Source: Parenemella sanctibonifatiensis
GTDB taxonomy: Bacteria > Actinomycetota > Actinomycetes > Propionibacteriales > Propionibacteriaceae
Direction of reading: 5' to 3'
NCBI RefSeq assembly: GCF_002250565.1
Contig: NZ_NMVJ01000006.1
Location: 1 to 64,000 of the forward strand
DNA length: 64,000 nucleotides
Below the pieces are notes generated by a model. It saw only the letters and a list, made by a program, of their open reading frames with translations. It made no database searches and was not told the origin of the DNA. Within the stretch, counting starts at the first letter, position 1. Each line of letters begins with the position of its first letter. A program made the translations under genes and the position numbers. This document shows positions 35,285 to 43,890 of this stretch, piece after piece.

Positions 35285-36382
35285 ATGACCTCCTTCCCGC
35301 CGCCGAGCGGAGCTCCCGCCTTCCCGCCGCCGCAGGGCCCCCCTGCCGGCGCGCCAGTCGCGCCTGCCCCGGCGGCCGCGGCGGCATCGATCGTCGGCGA
35401 GCCGACCGAGCCGACCATCCCGCTGAACGAGCTGGCCCCCGAAGCGGCGCTGCGCCGACTCGAGTTGACGGTGGTGCGCCGGCTGGAAGGCTTCCTGCAC
35501 GGCGATCACCTTGGCCTGCTGCCCGGCCCCGGCGCCGACACCAACGACGCCCGCGAGTATCAGCCCGGCCAGGACGACGTACGCCGGATGGACTGGGCAG
35601 TGACGGCCCGGACCACGGTGCCTCACGTCCGCGACACGATGGCGGATCGGGAACTGGAGACCTGGGCCCTGCTCGATGTCACCCCGTCGATGAACTGGGG
35701 CACCGAAGGTGTCACCAAACGTGACCTTGGTATCGCGGCGATCGCCACGATCGGTTTCCTCAGCCAGCGGATGGGGGACCGGTTCGGTGGCTTCATCATG
35801 CGCTCGGACGGCGTCCGCCGGCTGCCTGGCAACTCCGGGCGTACGGCGCTGTATGGCTTGCTGCGGACCATGCTGACCGAGCCGATCGTGCCCGACCACG
35901 CCCCGGGAGGGGTGGAACTGGCGGCCGGCATCGAGACGGTGTCCCGCACCCAGCGTCGCCGCGGCATGCGCGTGGTCGTCTCTGACTTCCTGGAGCCCGG
36001 CTCGGCGGAACTCGACCCGAACGTACCGCCGAGCTGGGAGCGGCCCATGCGCCGGTTGGCGGTGCGCAACCAGGTGCTCGCCATCGAGGTGGTTGACCGG
36101 CGCGAACTCGAGTTTCCCGACGTTGGCGATTTGCTGATCCGTGACCCCGAAACGAGCTTCGAGCGATACGTCAACACCTCCGATGCGCACGCCCGAAGAC
36201 AGATGAACGCGGCGAGTCAGGCGCAGCGGGAACGGATCAAGCTGTCGTTGCGCCGTGCCGGCGTGGGACACATCCAGTTGCGTACCGATAGAGACTGGGT
36301 GCAAGACATTGCGCGTTTCGTGCTTGGCTACCGGCGAGTGGCCAGCATGTTGCACGCGCCGCCCAAGGGCGTCAGCAGATAG
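35285..36382 (+). CDS. DUF58 protein
   Basis: A 365-aa protein with a Pro-rich N-terminus of about 50 residues and then the DUF58 core: REYQPGQDDVRRMDWAVTAR, WALLDVTPSMNWGT with a degenerate MIDAS-like D-x-T/S-x-S, and the RGMRVVVSDFL strand. DUF58 proteins are encoded with MoxR ATPases and are presumed to be their clients or adaptors, with a vWA-like fold. ATG is 21 bases behind the moxR stop. Confidence 0.9.
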   Translation: MTSFPPPSGAPAFPPPQGPPAGAPVAPAPAAAAASIVGEPTEPTIPLNELAPEAALRRLELTVVRRLEGFLHGDHLGLLPGPGADTNDAREYQPGQDDVRRMDWAVTARTTVPHVRDTMADRELETWALLDVTPSMNWGTEGVTKRDLGIAAIATIGFLSQRMGDRFGGFIMRSDGVRRLPGNSGRTALYGLLRTMLTEPIVPDHAPGGVELAAGIETVSRTQRRRGMRVVVSDFLEPGSAELDPNVPPSWERPMRRLAVRNQVLAIEVVDRRELEFPDVGDLLIRDPETSFERYVNTSDAHARRQMNAASQAQRERIKLSLRRAGVGHIQLRTDRDWVQDIARFVLGYRRVASMLHAPPKGVSR

Positions 36383-36425
36383 ATGTGGAACGGCGTCAGC
36401 TGATGAACGCGAAAGGAGTGAGGCG

Positions 36426-37406
36426 ATGAGTTTCTGGGAGCAATGGGTCCCGCAGACCTTGGGGCGTCCTTGGGTGCTGTTGGCCATCGTCCTCATTCCG
36501 GTGCTGGTCGCGGCCTACCTCTTCCTGCTGAAGCGCAAGAAGCGCACCGGCATGAGGTACACCAACACCGGCGTCCTCGGGAAGGTGATGCACGGCCAGT
36601 CGCAGTGGCGCCGGCACCTCGCCGTGGCGTTTGCACTGGTCGCGTTGGTGGCGCTGTCGGTGGCCGCCGCACAGCCGATGGGCGTGAGCCTGATCCCGCG
36701 AGAACGGGCCACCGTCGTGCTGGTGCTGGACGTCTCGCAGTCCATGCAGGCCACCGACGTGCAGCCGACAAGGCTCCAGGCGGCCGAGGAGGCCGCCGCG
36801 GCGTTCGTGGACCAGGTGCCGGATCGGTTCAACATCTCCTTGGTGTTGCTGTCGGGCCAGCCCCAGATCGTCGTGCCGCCCACCCAGGACCATGCGTTGG
36901 TGAAGCGGGTCGCCAGTAACTTGGAGTTGCGTGACGGCACGGCGATGGGCAGCGGCATCGAGACCGCGCTCAGCGCGTTGCAGCAGGCGCCCCGCGACGC
37001 GGACGACACCGGGGAACTGCCGCCGGGCATGATCGTGCTGATGTCCGATGGCCAGAACACCGCCGGACAGTCGCCGCTGCAGGCGGCCGGGCGGGCCCGG
37101 GACCTGAAGGTGCCGGTGCACACGATCGCCTACGGCACTGACTACGGATATGTCGATCTCGATGGCGTACGCGAACCGGTTCCGGCCGACCGCGCGCTGC
37201 TGGAATCCATCGCGCAGACCGCGGGTGGGGAGTTCCACATCGCCAAGGACGGCACGGAACTGGCTGAGGCCTTCGAGGACATCGGCTCCTCGGTCGGTTA
37301 TGTCCGCGGCGAGACCGACATCTCCGCCCAGTACGCCGGGGTCGGGGTGGCCTTCGGGGTGCTCGCGGCACTGGCCACGATCTCCCTGGCGACGAGGTGG
37401 CCATGA
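36426..37406 (+). CDS. Membrane vWA-domain protein (BatA-like), first copy
   Basis: A 326-aa protein with two N-terminal helices (about residues 15-35 and 60-80), a vWA domain with intact MIDAS DVSQSMQ, the MSDGQNT strand-loop, and a C-terminal helix near residues 300-320. The vWA domain lies between helices 2 and 3, outside the membrane. It belongs with MoxR and DUF58 as a Bat-type system, often tied to cell-envelope stress. Its stop overlaps the next gene (ATGA). Confidence 0.9.
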   Translation: MSFWEQWVPQTLGRPWVLLAIVLIPVLVAAYLFLLKRKKRTGMRYTNTGVLGKVMHGQSQWRRHLAVAFALVALVALSVAAAQPMGVSLIPRERATVVLVLDVSQSMQATDVQPTRLQAAEEAAAAFVDQVPDRFNISLVLLSGQPQIVVPPTQDHALVKRVASNLELRDGTAMGSGIETALSALQQAPRDADDTGELPPGMIVLMSDGQNTAGQSPLQAAGRARDLKVPVHTIAYGTDYGYVDLDGVREPVPADRALLESIAQTAGGEFHIAKDGTELAEAFEDIGSSVGYVRGETDISAQYAGVGVAFGVLAALATISLATRWP

Positions 37407-38356
37407 TCGAGTTCCTCAATCCCGAACGGCTCTGGGCGCTGCTGCTGGTGCCGGTGTTGGCGCTGCTCTATTACCTGCTCTGGCGCCGGGACAAGGCTCG
37501 CTCCGGTGGCGGTCAGCGGGACCCGCTGATCTCGATGCTGCCCCAGGAACAGACCTGGAAGAAGCATGTGGCTGTCCTGCTCGCGCTGACCTCGTTGACC
37601 CTGCTGGTCACGGCCTGGGCCCGTCCCAAGGAGGGGGTCGAAGTGCCGCGGGACCGTGCCACCATCGTGGTGGCGATCGACGTGTCCCGCTCGATGTTGG
37701 CCGAGGACGTCGACCCGAACCGGCTGATCGCCGCCCAGAAGGCTGCCAAGGACTTCGTCTCCTCGATGCCACCCCGCTTCAACGTGGCGCTGGTGACCTT
37801 CGCTGCTCAGGCGAAGTTGATCGTCCCGCCCACCACCGACCATGCAGTCGTGAACTCCGCGATCGACGGGCTGCAACTGGAGCCGTCGACGGCGATCGGT
37901 GAGGGCGTGTACGCCTCCTTGGATGCGCTGAAACTGGTGCCACCAGATCCCGATGACCCCAATGCCTCGGCGCCGGCCCGAATTGTGCTGCTGTCGGACG
38001 GGTCCACCAATGTGGGCCGGTCCACCGATTCGGCTGCCGAACGCGCCAAGGAGCTGGAGGTGCAGGTCTACACCATCGCCTACGGCACCCCGGGTGGCTA
38101 TGTGATCAGCAACGGTCAGCGTCAGCCGGTGCCGGTGGACCGCTACGAACTGTCCCAGTTGGCTCGCAACACTGACGGGAAGTTCTACTCGGCCGAGAAT
38201 GCCACCCAGCTCGATGAGGCCTATGAGGACATCGCCAGATCGGTCGGCTACGAAACGGTCGACCAGGAGACCACGGTGAATTGGGCCGGGTGGGCGCTCG
38301 GCGCCGCGGCGCTGGCCGCCGCGGGAGCGGTCGCGCTCGCGGCGCGCTGGCCCTGA
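37403..38356 (+). CDS. Membrane vWA-domain protein (BatA-like), second copy
   Basis: A 317-aa paralogue of the preceding protein with the same plan: two helices (LWALLLVPVLALLYYLLW and the VLLALTSLTLLVTAW helix), a vWA domain with MIDAS DVSRSML, LSDGSTNVG, and a final Ala-rich helix. About half its residues match the first copy, so the pair arose by tandem duplication and may form a heteromer. The ATG overlaps the upstream stop by four bases. Confidence 0.9.
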   Translation: MIEFLNPERLWALLLVPVLALLYYLLWRRDKARSGGGQRDPLISMLPQEQTWKKHVAVLLALTSLTLLVTAWARPKEGVEVPRDRATIVVAIDVSRSMLAEDVDPNRLIAAQKAAKDFVSSMPPRFNVALVTFAAQAKLIVPPTTDHAVVNSAIDGLQLEPSTAIGEGVYASLDALKLVPPDPDDPNASAPARIVLLSDGSTNVGRSTDSAAERAKELEVQVYTIAYGTPGGYVISNGQRQPVPVDRYELSQLARNTDGKFYSAENATQLDEAYEDIARSVGYETVDQETTVNWAGWALGAAALAAAGAVALAARWP

Positions 38357-38445
38357 TCCGCGCCCCCGGGCACACTCGGCGTACCGTCTCGGACTGTCGT
38401 AGGCTCGGGGATTCAGTTGGCAATGCATCCGAGGTCTAGGTGGAC

Positions 38446-39165
38446 ATGGAGAACACGTGGGACGTCGCTGCCGCGCTGGAGCGGGTACGCGGCACCGTCA
38501 ACGACGCCTGTGAACAGGCCGACCGGGATCCGAGCGAGGTGCGGCTGCTGCCCGTATCCAAGACCAAGCCGCCGGAGGTCTGTCGGGAGGTGTACGCCGC
38601 CGGCGTACGCCAGCTCGGTGAGAACAAGGTCCAGGAAGCGGCCGCCAAGCATGAGGCGTTGGCGGATCTGACCGACCTGGAATGGGTGGTGATCGGTCAC
38701 CTGCAGACCAACAAGGCCAAGGTGGTGGCACAGTTCGCAGCCGAGTTCCAGGCCCTTGACTCGTTGCGGTTGGCCGCAGAGCTCGACAAGCGGCTGCAGG
38801 CGGCCGGGCGCCAGCTCGACGTGTTGGTGCAGGTCAACAGCTCCGGGGAGGACACCAAGTTTGGGGTGCCACCCGAGGAGATGGCGGCCTTCACCGCCGA
38901 ACTGGGTGCCTTTGATGCGCTGCGGGTGCGCGGCCTGATGACGCTGGCGGTCTTCAGTGACGACCACGAGCGGGTCTCCGAGTGCTTCGTCCGGATGCGG
39001 CAGGTGCAGGCGGAGTTGCAGGACCGCGACGGCGGCGGTTGGGAGGACCTGTCGATGGGCATGTCCGGTGACTACCAGCTCGCGATCGCCCACGGCGCCA
39101 CGACGGTGAGGGTGGGCCAGGCCATCTTCGGCGACCGGCTGAACCCGAACGACTACTGGCACTGA
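38446..39165 (+). CDS. YggS/PROSC-family PLP-binding protein
   Basis: A 239-aa single-domain TIM-barrel protein that holds pyridoxal phosphate and balances vitamin B6 and amino-acid pools. The PLP lysine is in LLPVSKTKPPE; further marks are GENKVQEA, WVVIGHLQTNKAK, QVNSSGEDTKFG and the phosphate-binding LSMGMSGDYQLAI. Start is the ATG at 38446, although a GTG two codons upstream is possible; TAGGCT at 38400-38405 is a candidate -10. Confidence 0.95.
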   Translation: MENTWDVAAALERVRGTVNDACEQADRDPSEVRLLPVSKTKPPEVCREVYAAGVRQLGENKVQEAAAKHEALADLTDLEWVVIGHLQTNKAKVVAQFAAEFQALDSLRLAAELDKRLQAAGRQLDVLVQVNSSGEDTKFGVPPEEMAAFTAELGAFDALRVRGLMTLAVFSDDHERVSECFVRMRQVQAELQDRDGGGWEDLSMGMSGDYQLAIAHGATTVRVGQAIFGDRLNPNDYWH

Positions 39166-39173
39166 GTGCGCCC

Positions 39174-39195
39174 GGCCCCCGTGACTCGAGGGGCC
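39174..39195. terminator. Short hairpin after the YggS gene
   Basis: GGCCCC and GGGGCC form a 6-bp stem nine bases past the stop codon; no T-tract follows. Confidence 0.45.
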
Positions 39196-39286
39196 ACTGG
39201 TGTGGATGGGACGCGTGGGGCAGAATGGTGCCCACAACCGGTCTTGAGGACGTCGGGGAAGGCAGCCCTCGAGCCCGGGAGGAATC

Positions 39287-39772
39287 ATGGACGCGACCCA
39301 AGGGGTCTTGTTCATTCACAGCGCGCCGTCGGCCCTGTGCCGCCACGTTGAGTGGGCGGTCGGCGGCGCTCTTGGCGCGCCCGTACGCTTCGACTGGAGC
39401 GCACAGGGCGCCGAACGCGCGACCTATCGCACCGAGGTGACCTGGCGCGGTTCGGCCGGGACCGCCGAGACGATCGCGTCGGCGTTGACGGGCTGGCAGC
39501 GGCTCCGCTTCGAGGTGACCGAGGACGCGGGCCGCAACCATGAGGGACAGCGGATCTCGTACACCCCGAATCTGGGAGTCTTCCGGGCCAGCACCGGACC
39601 ACACGGCGACATCATGGTGCCCGAGGACCGACTGCGCACCGCGATGACGGATCCGCGCGGCCTGCAGCAGGCCCTCGATGACCTGCTCGGCACCGCCTGG
39701 GATGCGGAGCTGGAGGTCTTCCGGTACGCCGGCGACGGGGCTCCGGTGCGCTGGCTGCACCAGGTCGTCTGA
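39287..39772 (+). CDS. DUF3145 protein
   Basis: A 161-aa soluble protein of a family confined to actinobacteria. The diagnostic flow is GVLFIHSAPSALCRHVEWAV, then VRFDWSAQ, TEVTWRGSAGTAETIASAL, LRFEVTEDA, LGVFRASTGPHGDI and WDAELEVFRYAGDGAPVRWL. Function is unknown. The ATG follows GGAGG with a 5-base spacer. Convergent with the beta-lactamase-fold gene. Confidence 0.93.
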   Translation: MDATQGVLFIHSAPSALCRHVEWAVGGALGAPVRFDWSAQGAERATYRTEVTWRGSAGTAETIASALTGWQRLRFEVTEDAGRNHEGQRISYTPNLGVFRASTGPHGDIMVPEDRLRTAMTDPRGLQQALDDLLGTAWDAELEVFRYAGDGAPVRWLHQVV

Positions 39773-39789
39773 CCACTCCGGGGCGGGAC

Positions 39790-40968
39790 TCAGCCGCGTA
39801 CGGCGCGCCAGAACTCGGTCAGGTAGGCCGGCTCGTCCGGCCCGCCCATGCCGGCGGTGGCCAGCAGCGCCGCGGCGACCCGGTCCTGTGGATCGACCCA
39901 CAGGCTGGCCCCGGTGCCGCCGTCCCAGCCGTAGCGACCCGCGGCGTCGATGGCCACGCCCATGCCCCAGCCGTGGTCGGGCGGCAGCATGCCGTTGCCC
40001 ATCGTCCTGGTTGCGGCGGTCGTGGTGTCTGTGGTGAGCAGGCGTACGGATTCGGCGGACAGCACCCGGACCGGACCAGATGCGGGGAGCACGCCATGGG
40101 CGACTCCCTCGTTCATCAGCATCCCCGCGAAGCGCAGCAGGTCGGCGACGGTCGACACCAGCCCGGTGCTGGCCGACACGAAGCTCGGCGGATGGAGCAG
40201 CGCCGGATCATGCTCAGGGCAAGCCTCGGTCACGGTGCCACGCTCGTCGGGGAAGCCGTGGGCCGGGACCCGGCAGAGATCGGCAGCCTTCACGGTCCAG
40301 CCGGTGTCATGCATGCCGAGCGGGGCCAGGATCCGCTCGGTGACGAGGACATCGAGATCACGTCCGGTGGCGGCTTCGATGACGACCGCCAGCGCATCGT
40401 AGGAGGACTGGTAGAGCCAGCCCTGACCGGGCTGGTGGGCCATCGGCAACGCCGCGGTTGCCTCGACCCACTGCTGCGGCGTCATGGCTGGGGGTTGCCA
40501 GTCCGACATCACGCCGGCCTCGTCGGCGGCTCGGGTCAGGGCATCGTCCTCGGGAGCGTTCATGTCGTAGCCGAGACCGAAGCCCATCGACAACAGGTCC
40601 CGGACGGTCACCTCGCGGCTGGCGGGCACGGTGTCGTCGAGTCTGCCGTGGCGTACCCGCAGCACCTGCCGGTCCGCCCAAGTCGGCACGTACCGGCTGA
40701 TGGGGTCCTCAAGGCGCAGCTCACCGGACTCGACAAGGGAGAGGGTGGCGGCCGCGACGATCGGTTTGGTGACCGAGGCGATCCGAACGATCGCATCAGC
40801 GCTGAGGCCTCCGGCCGCGCCGAGCGTCGCTGCCGGCTCAGCATCCGGCGAGTCGGGCGACACGGAGAGGACGGCCCACGTCAGCCCGGCGCCGATCCTC
40901 TCGGCTGCCCGGTCCATGGTCGATGCCACGCGGTCGGTACGCAGCTGAGGTGGGGTGGGGGCAGCCAT
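39790..40968 (-). CDS. Serine hydrolase, beta-lactamase (class C/PBP4-like) fold
   Basis: A 392-aa protein with the nucleophile motif S65-V-T-K68 in RIASVTKPIV. The expected YxN motif appears as YQSSYDALAVVIE, so the Asn is replaced. There is no signal peptide, which argues against cell-wall or antibiotic substrates and for an intracellular esterase-like role (EstB/LipL-type). GWDGGTGAS near residue 355 corresponds to the late HxG-like strand of this superfamily. Confidence 0.88.
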   Translation of the reverse strand: MAAPTPPQLRTDRVASTMDRAAERIGAGLTWAVLSVSPDSPDAEPAATLGAAGGLSADAIVRIASVTKPIVAAATLSLVESGELRLEDPISRYVPTWADRQVLRVRHGRLDDTVPASREVTVRDLLSMGFGLGYDMNAPEDDALTRAADEAGVMSDWQPPAMTPQQWVEATAALPMAHQPGQGWLYQSSYDALAVVIEAATGRDLDVLVTERILAPLGMHDTGWTVKAADLCRVPAHGFPDERGTVTEACPEHDPALLHPPSFVSASTGLVSTVADLLRFAGMLMNEGVAHGVLPASGPVRVLSAESVRLLTTDTTTAATRTMGNGMLPPDHGWGMGVAIDAAGRYGWDGGTGASLWVDPQDRVAAALLATAGMGGPDEPAYLTEFWRAVRG

Positions 40969-41037
40969 GACCTGAGGGTGTCACACCTGCCCCAGGAGTC
41001 TTGCCCCACCCGTTGAACGGAGGTCAGTGGACCGGGG

Positions 41038-41060
41038 AACTCGACTGACTCGAGTTTTTT
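41038..41060 (+). terminator. Intrinsic-terminator-like hairpin with T-tract
   Basis: AACTCGA-CTGAC-TCGAGTT forms a 7-bp stem followed by six T residues, a classical intrinsic terminator shape that is rare in this GC-rich window. It lies 29 bases before an ATG in a divergent intergenic region, so it may act as an attenuator rather than end an upstream gene. Confidence 0.5.
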
Positions 41061-41076
41061 GTCGGAGGGTGCCGCT

Positions 41077-41089
41077 TGACTCAGAGTCA
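41077..41089. promoter_or_regulatory. Perfect palindrome touching the start codon of the 210-aa gene
   Basis: TGACTC-A-GAGTCA ends on the A of the ATG. TGACTC also occurs at 41046-41051 inside the hairpin. Possible operator or start-site-occluding RNA fold. Confidence 0.35.
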
Positions 41090-41721
41090 TGAAGATCTGG
41101 GCTCTGGAAGCGAAGAAGCCGGAAGCAAGCAGCGCCGACTCCGTGTCGGCGGACATGACGCGGATGCTGGAGTCGATCACCGACCTGGTGGGCCGACCGC
41201 CGCGGGGCATCCGGCGGGAATGGCTGGTGTACGCCTGGCAGGCGCTGGCCGATGACGGCGCGGTCTCGGCGCTGCCGCAGCCGGGTGCGGTCACCTACGT
41301 CGACGACATCCTCACGCTGGCCGCCCTGCTCCATCTGGGGGAGGCCTTCCATGACCACGACGCGGCACCTCCTCGCCCCAGCGGGGAGATCGAGGGGTTC
41401 ACACCCGCTCGAGTGGCGCTGTGGCTGGGCGTGGCACCGCACGGTCCGCGGCTCGCACTGGAGGTCGCCGCGGTGGTCCGGCGTCGGATGCCGCGAGTGG
41501 CGGCCCGGCTGACGACACTGTGGGACGAGCCGATGCTGTTCGCGACGTTGTGGCACGGCGGGAGCGGCACGTCGGCCAGCTTCCCGCTGTCGCGCGACGC
41601 GTACGCCGATGCGGTCGGGATGAACATCACTGCCGCCAAGCTGGAGGCGTTCGGTTGGCTCGCCGGAGTGCTGCGGGCCGGAGCCACCAGCGGCACCGCA
41701 CCGGACAGCCGCGCGGCGTGA
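41089..41721 (+). CDS. Hypothetical soluble protein, 210 aa
   Basis: No family recognised. The protein is helical-looking and begins MKIWALEAKKPEASSADSVS; it contains a Trp/Leu-rich core (PPRGIRREWLVYAWQALADD, GFTPARVALWLGV) and ends in an Ala/Gly-rich tail. No signal peptide, membrane helix or metal motif. Codon use looks like that of neighbouring genes. It is flanked by divergent and convergent genes, so it is monocistronic, with an unusual hairpin and palindrome before its start. Confidence 0.65.
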   Translation: MKIWALEAKKPEASSADSVSADMTRMLESITDLVGRPPRGIRREWLVYAWQALADDGAVSALPQPGAVTYVDDILTLAALLHLGEAFHDHDAAPPRPSGEIEGFTPARVALWLGVAPHGPRLALEVAAVVRRRMPRVAARLTTLWDEPMLFATLWHGGSGTSASFPLSRDAYADAVGMNITAAKLEAFGWLAGVLRAGATSGTAPDSRAA

Positions 41722-41725
41722 CATG

Positions 41726-42514
41726 TCAGTCGCCGGCCTGCCACAGCTCGGTGTAGTACCTGAGTTTGGCCAGATCCGGCTGCAACCCGTAGCCACGCCA
41801 GAAGTGGGCCGGATCGATGCCCGGGAAGTTCCAGCCCAAGCTCAGGATGGCCGGTGCCAGGTCCGCATATCGGTCGGCGACGCCCAGCGCGCCGAGATCG
41901 ACAGTGCCGGTCCACGTGACGTGGTCGGCTTCTCCGGTCGGCTCCATCAGGAAGTTGGGGTTGCAGGCATCGCCGTGGCAGACCACCAGATCGAGCGGTG
42001 GCACCCGGTCGGCAAACAGCTGTCGCTGAGGCTGCGGAACGCCCAGCTCCGCCAGCAGTTCCAGCCGGTCGGCGACCGACCAGGTCCACGGACAACTGGC
42101 GACCTCGAGCTGGTCATGCCAGCACCGCAACGCCCGGCCAAGCTCGGTGACGGTCACCTGCGCGAGCGCGGTGGTCGACTGGAAGCGAGGATGGATGGCG
42201 GTGTCGCCAGGGATTGCTGCAGTGTGCAGCCAACGATGGTCGCCGGCGGAGGTGGTGACGGTGCCCTGAGCCAGCACTCGCGGCACCGTCAGCGATGGCG
42301 CCGCGAAGGCGAGCCACGAGAGGCGTTCTGCCTCCTCCTTTGGCTCGAACTCGAGGTGGGCAGGGCCGTACTTGAGGTAGCTCGGCGGATCGGTGGCGAT
42401 TCGCCACGTCACCCCACCGAGTTCGTTGCGCCACACCGGCGCCACCGCAACGCCCGCGGCGAGCTGGGTCACCAGCGCCGGCGCGGACACCTGGCCTGGT
42501 GCCGGGATGCTCAC
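41726..42514 (-). CDS. Aminoglycoside phosphotransferase-like kinase (APH family)
   Basis: A 262-aa small-molecule kinase. The Brenner-type catalytic motif is CHGDACNPNF (catalytic Asp, metal-binding Asn) near residue 198, and the metal Asp is in TGTVDLGALGVADRYADLA, as in APH(3') enzymes. The N-terminal lobe keeps a Lys in SYLKYGPAH. The substrate may be an antibiotic or an endogenous alcohol; resistance cannot be claimed from sequence alone. The GTG start lacks a clear ribosome site. Confidence 0.85.
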   Translation of the reverse strand: MSIPAPGQVSAPALVTQLAAGVAVAPVWRNELGGVTWRIATDPPSYLKYGPAHLEFEPKEEAERLSWLAFAAPSLTVPRVLAQGTVTTSAGDHRWLHTAAIPGDTAIHPRFQSTTALAQVTVTELGRALRCWHDQLEVASCPWTWSVADRLELLAELGVPQPQRQLFADRVPPLDLVVCHGDACNPNFLMEPTGEADHVTWTGTVDLGALGVADRYADLAPAILSLGWNFPGIDPAHFWRGYGLQPDLAKLRYYTELWQAGD

Positions 42515-42538
42515 CTCAGTTGCCGCGAAGCGCGGGGG

Positions 42539-43780
42539 TCACCGGTTGGCGTTGGCGTTGCTGACGGCGATGGCGACGTTGTGGCCGCCGAAACCGAAGG
42601 AGTTGTTGAGCGCCAGCAGGTCGCCCTGACCCAGGTCCCGGGGGGAGGTGGCGATGTCGATCCCCAGGCCCTCCTCCTGGTTGTCCAGGTTGATCGTGGG
42701 CGGGGCGGTGCGGTGATGGACCGCCAGCACGCAGGCCAGCGTCTCCAACGCGCCGGCGCCACCCAGCAGGTGGCCAGTCATCGACTTGGTGCCGCTCACG
42801 ACGACGCCGTCGACGGCCGAACCGAGGGCGTGCCGGATCGACTTGGTCTCGGCGGTGTCGCCCAACGGGGTGGAAGTGGCGTGTGCATTGACGTGGGAAA
42901 CGTCCGAGGGGCTCGCATCTGCGGCCTTCAGCGCCTTCACCATGGCCGCGCCCTGCTGGCCACCGGTCGGGTCGGGCTGCACGATGTCGTGGCCATCGGC
43001 CGTGATGCCGGCGCCGGCGAGAGTGCCATAGATCTTGGCGCCGCGGGCGGTGGCATGCTCCAAGGTTTCGACGACCAGGATCGCAGCGCCTTCGGCGAGC
43101 ACGAAACCGTCGCGGTCGACGTCCCAGGGCCGCGAGGCACGTTCCGGCTCATCATTGCGCCGGGAGAGCGCCTGCATCTGCGCGAAGGCGGCCATGGGCA
43201 GCGCGTGCACGACACCCTCGGTGCCGCCGATGACGGCAACGTCGGCGCGGCCCAGCAGCAGCTGGTCCAGGCCCAACGAGATGGCTTCGTTGCCCGAGGC
43301 GCAGGCAGAAACCGGGGTGTGGATGCCAGCCTTGGCGCCGAATTCGAGGCCGATGTTGGCCGCGGGGGCATTAGCCATCAGCATCGGGACGGTGAGGGGG
43401 GACACCCGGCGTACGCCGCGGGTGCGCAACTGCTCCCAGCTGTTGACCAGCGAGATCAGGCCACCGATGCCGGTGCCCACGCTGACCAGCAGGCGGGTCG
43501 GGTCCACGTCATCCAGGCCCGCATCGGCCCAGGCCTCGCGCCCGGCGACCACAGCCAACTGCGCCGACCGGTCCAGCTTGCGCGCCTGCACCCGGTCCAG
43601 GATGGTGTCGGGGGAGACCGCAGCCTGGCCGGCGAAGCGGCTCGGCAACTCTGCGGCCCACTCCTCCTCGACGCTGCGAATGCCGCTGCGGCCGGCCATC
43701 ATGGCCTCCCACGTGCCGGCGGTGTCGCCCGCGAGCGGGTTGGTGGTGCCAAGTCCGGTGATGACGACTGTTGTGCTCAT
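42539..43780 (-). CDS. fabF: Beta-ketoacyl-ACP synthase II
   Basis: A condensing enzyme that extends acyl-ACP chains in type II fatty-acid synthesis. The 413-aa thiolase-fold protein has the nucleophile C160 in VSACASGNEAI and the two catalytic histidines in VNAHATSTPLGD and GHLLGGAGAL, with the family end LALNNSFGFGGHN. Last gene of the fabD-fabH-acpP-fabF operon; two strong hairpins separate it from acpP. Confidence 0.96.
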   Translation of the reverse strand: MSTTVVITGLGTTNPLAGDTAGTWEAMMAGRSGIRSVEEEWAAELPSRFAGQAAVSPDTILDRVQARKLDRSAQLAVVAGREAWADAGLDDVDPTRLLVSVGTGIGGLISLVNSWEQLRTRGVRRVSPLTVPMLMANAPAANIGLEFGAKAGIHTPVSACASGNEAISLGLDQLLLGRADVAVIGGTEGVVHALPMAAFAQMQALSRRNDEPERASRPWDVDRDGFVLAEGAAILVVETLEHATARGAKIYGTLAGAGITADGHDIVQPDPTGGQQGAAMVKALKAADASPSDVSHVNAHATSTPLGDTAETKSIRHALGSAVDGVVVSGTKSMTGHLLGGAGALETLACVLAVHHRTAPPTINLDNQEEGLGIDIATSPRDLGQGDLLALNNSFGFGGHNVAIAVSNANANR

Positions 43781-43826
43781 GGTGTCCCTCTTGCTGATAC
43801 AGGTGCGCGGGCAGGTGCTGGGCGCC

Positions 43827-43884
43827 GGTCACACCGGTCGGTGTGACCCGAAGGCGGTGGCGTGCTCAGCGCGAGCACGCCACC
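43827..43884 (-). promoter_or_regulatory. Tandem hairpins between acpP and fabF
   Basis: GGTCACACC-GGTC-GGTGTGACC (43827-43848) and GGTGGCGTGCTC-AGCGC-GAGCACGCCACC (43856-43884) are perfect stems of 9 and 12 bp, seven bases apart, directly behind the acpP stop. They could be a partial terminator or an RNA-stabilising element that sets acpP expression above fabF. Confidence 0.7.
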
Positions 43885-43890
43885 GAAGGC

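Noticed and set aside
34052-36496. An 814-codon minus-strand open frame opposite moxR and the DUF58 gene
   Set aside because: The plus-strand genes carry Walker and DUF58 motifs; the antisense product is low-complexity Arg/Gly/His-rich text.
41726-42514. Antibiotic-resistance gene
   Set aside because: The APH fold is clear but no resistance context or close resemblance to known resistance enzymes can be seen, and many homologues act on ordinary metabolites.
41723-43846. A 707-codon plus-strand open frame opposite the kinase and fabF genes
   Set aside because: FabF has all catalytic motifs on the minus strand; the plus frame is a shadow.
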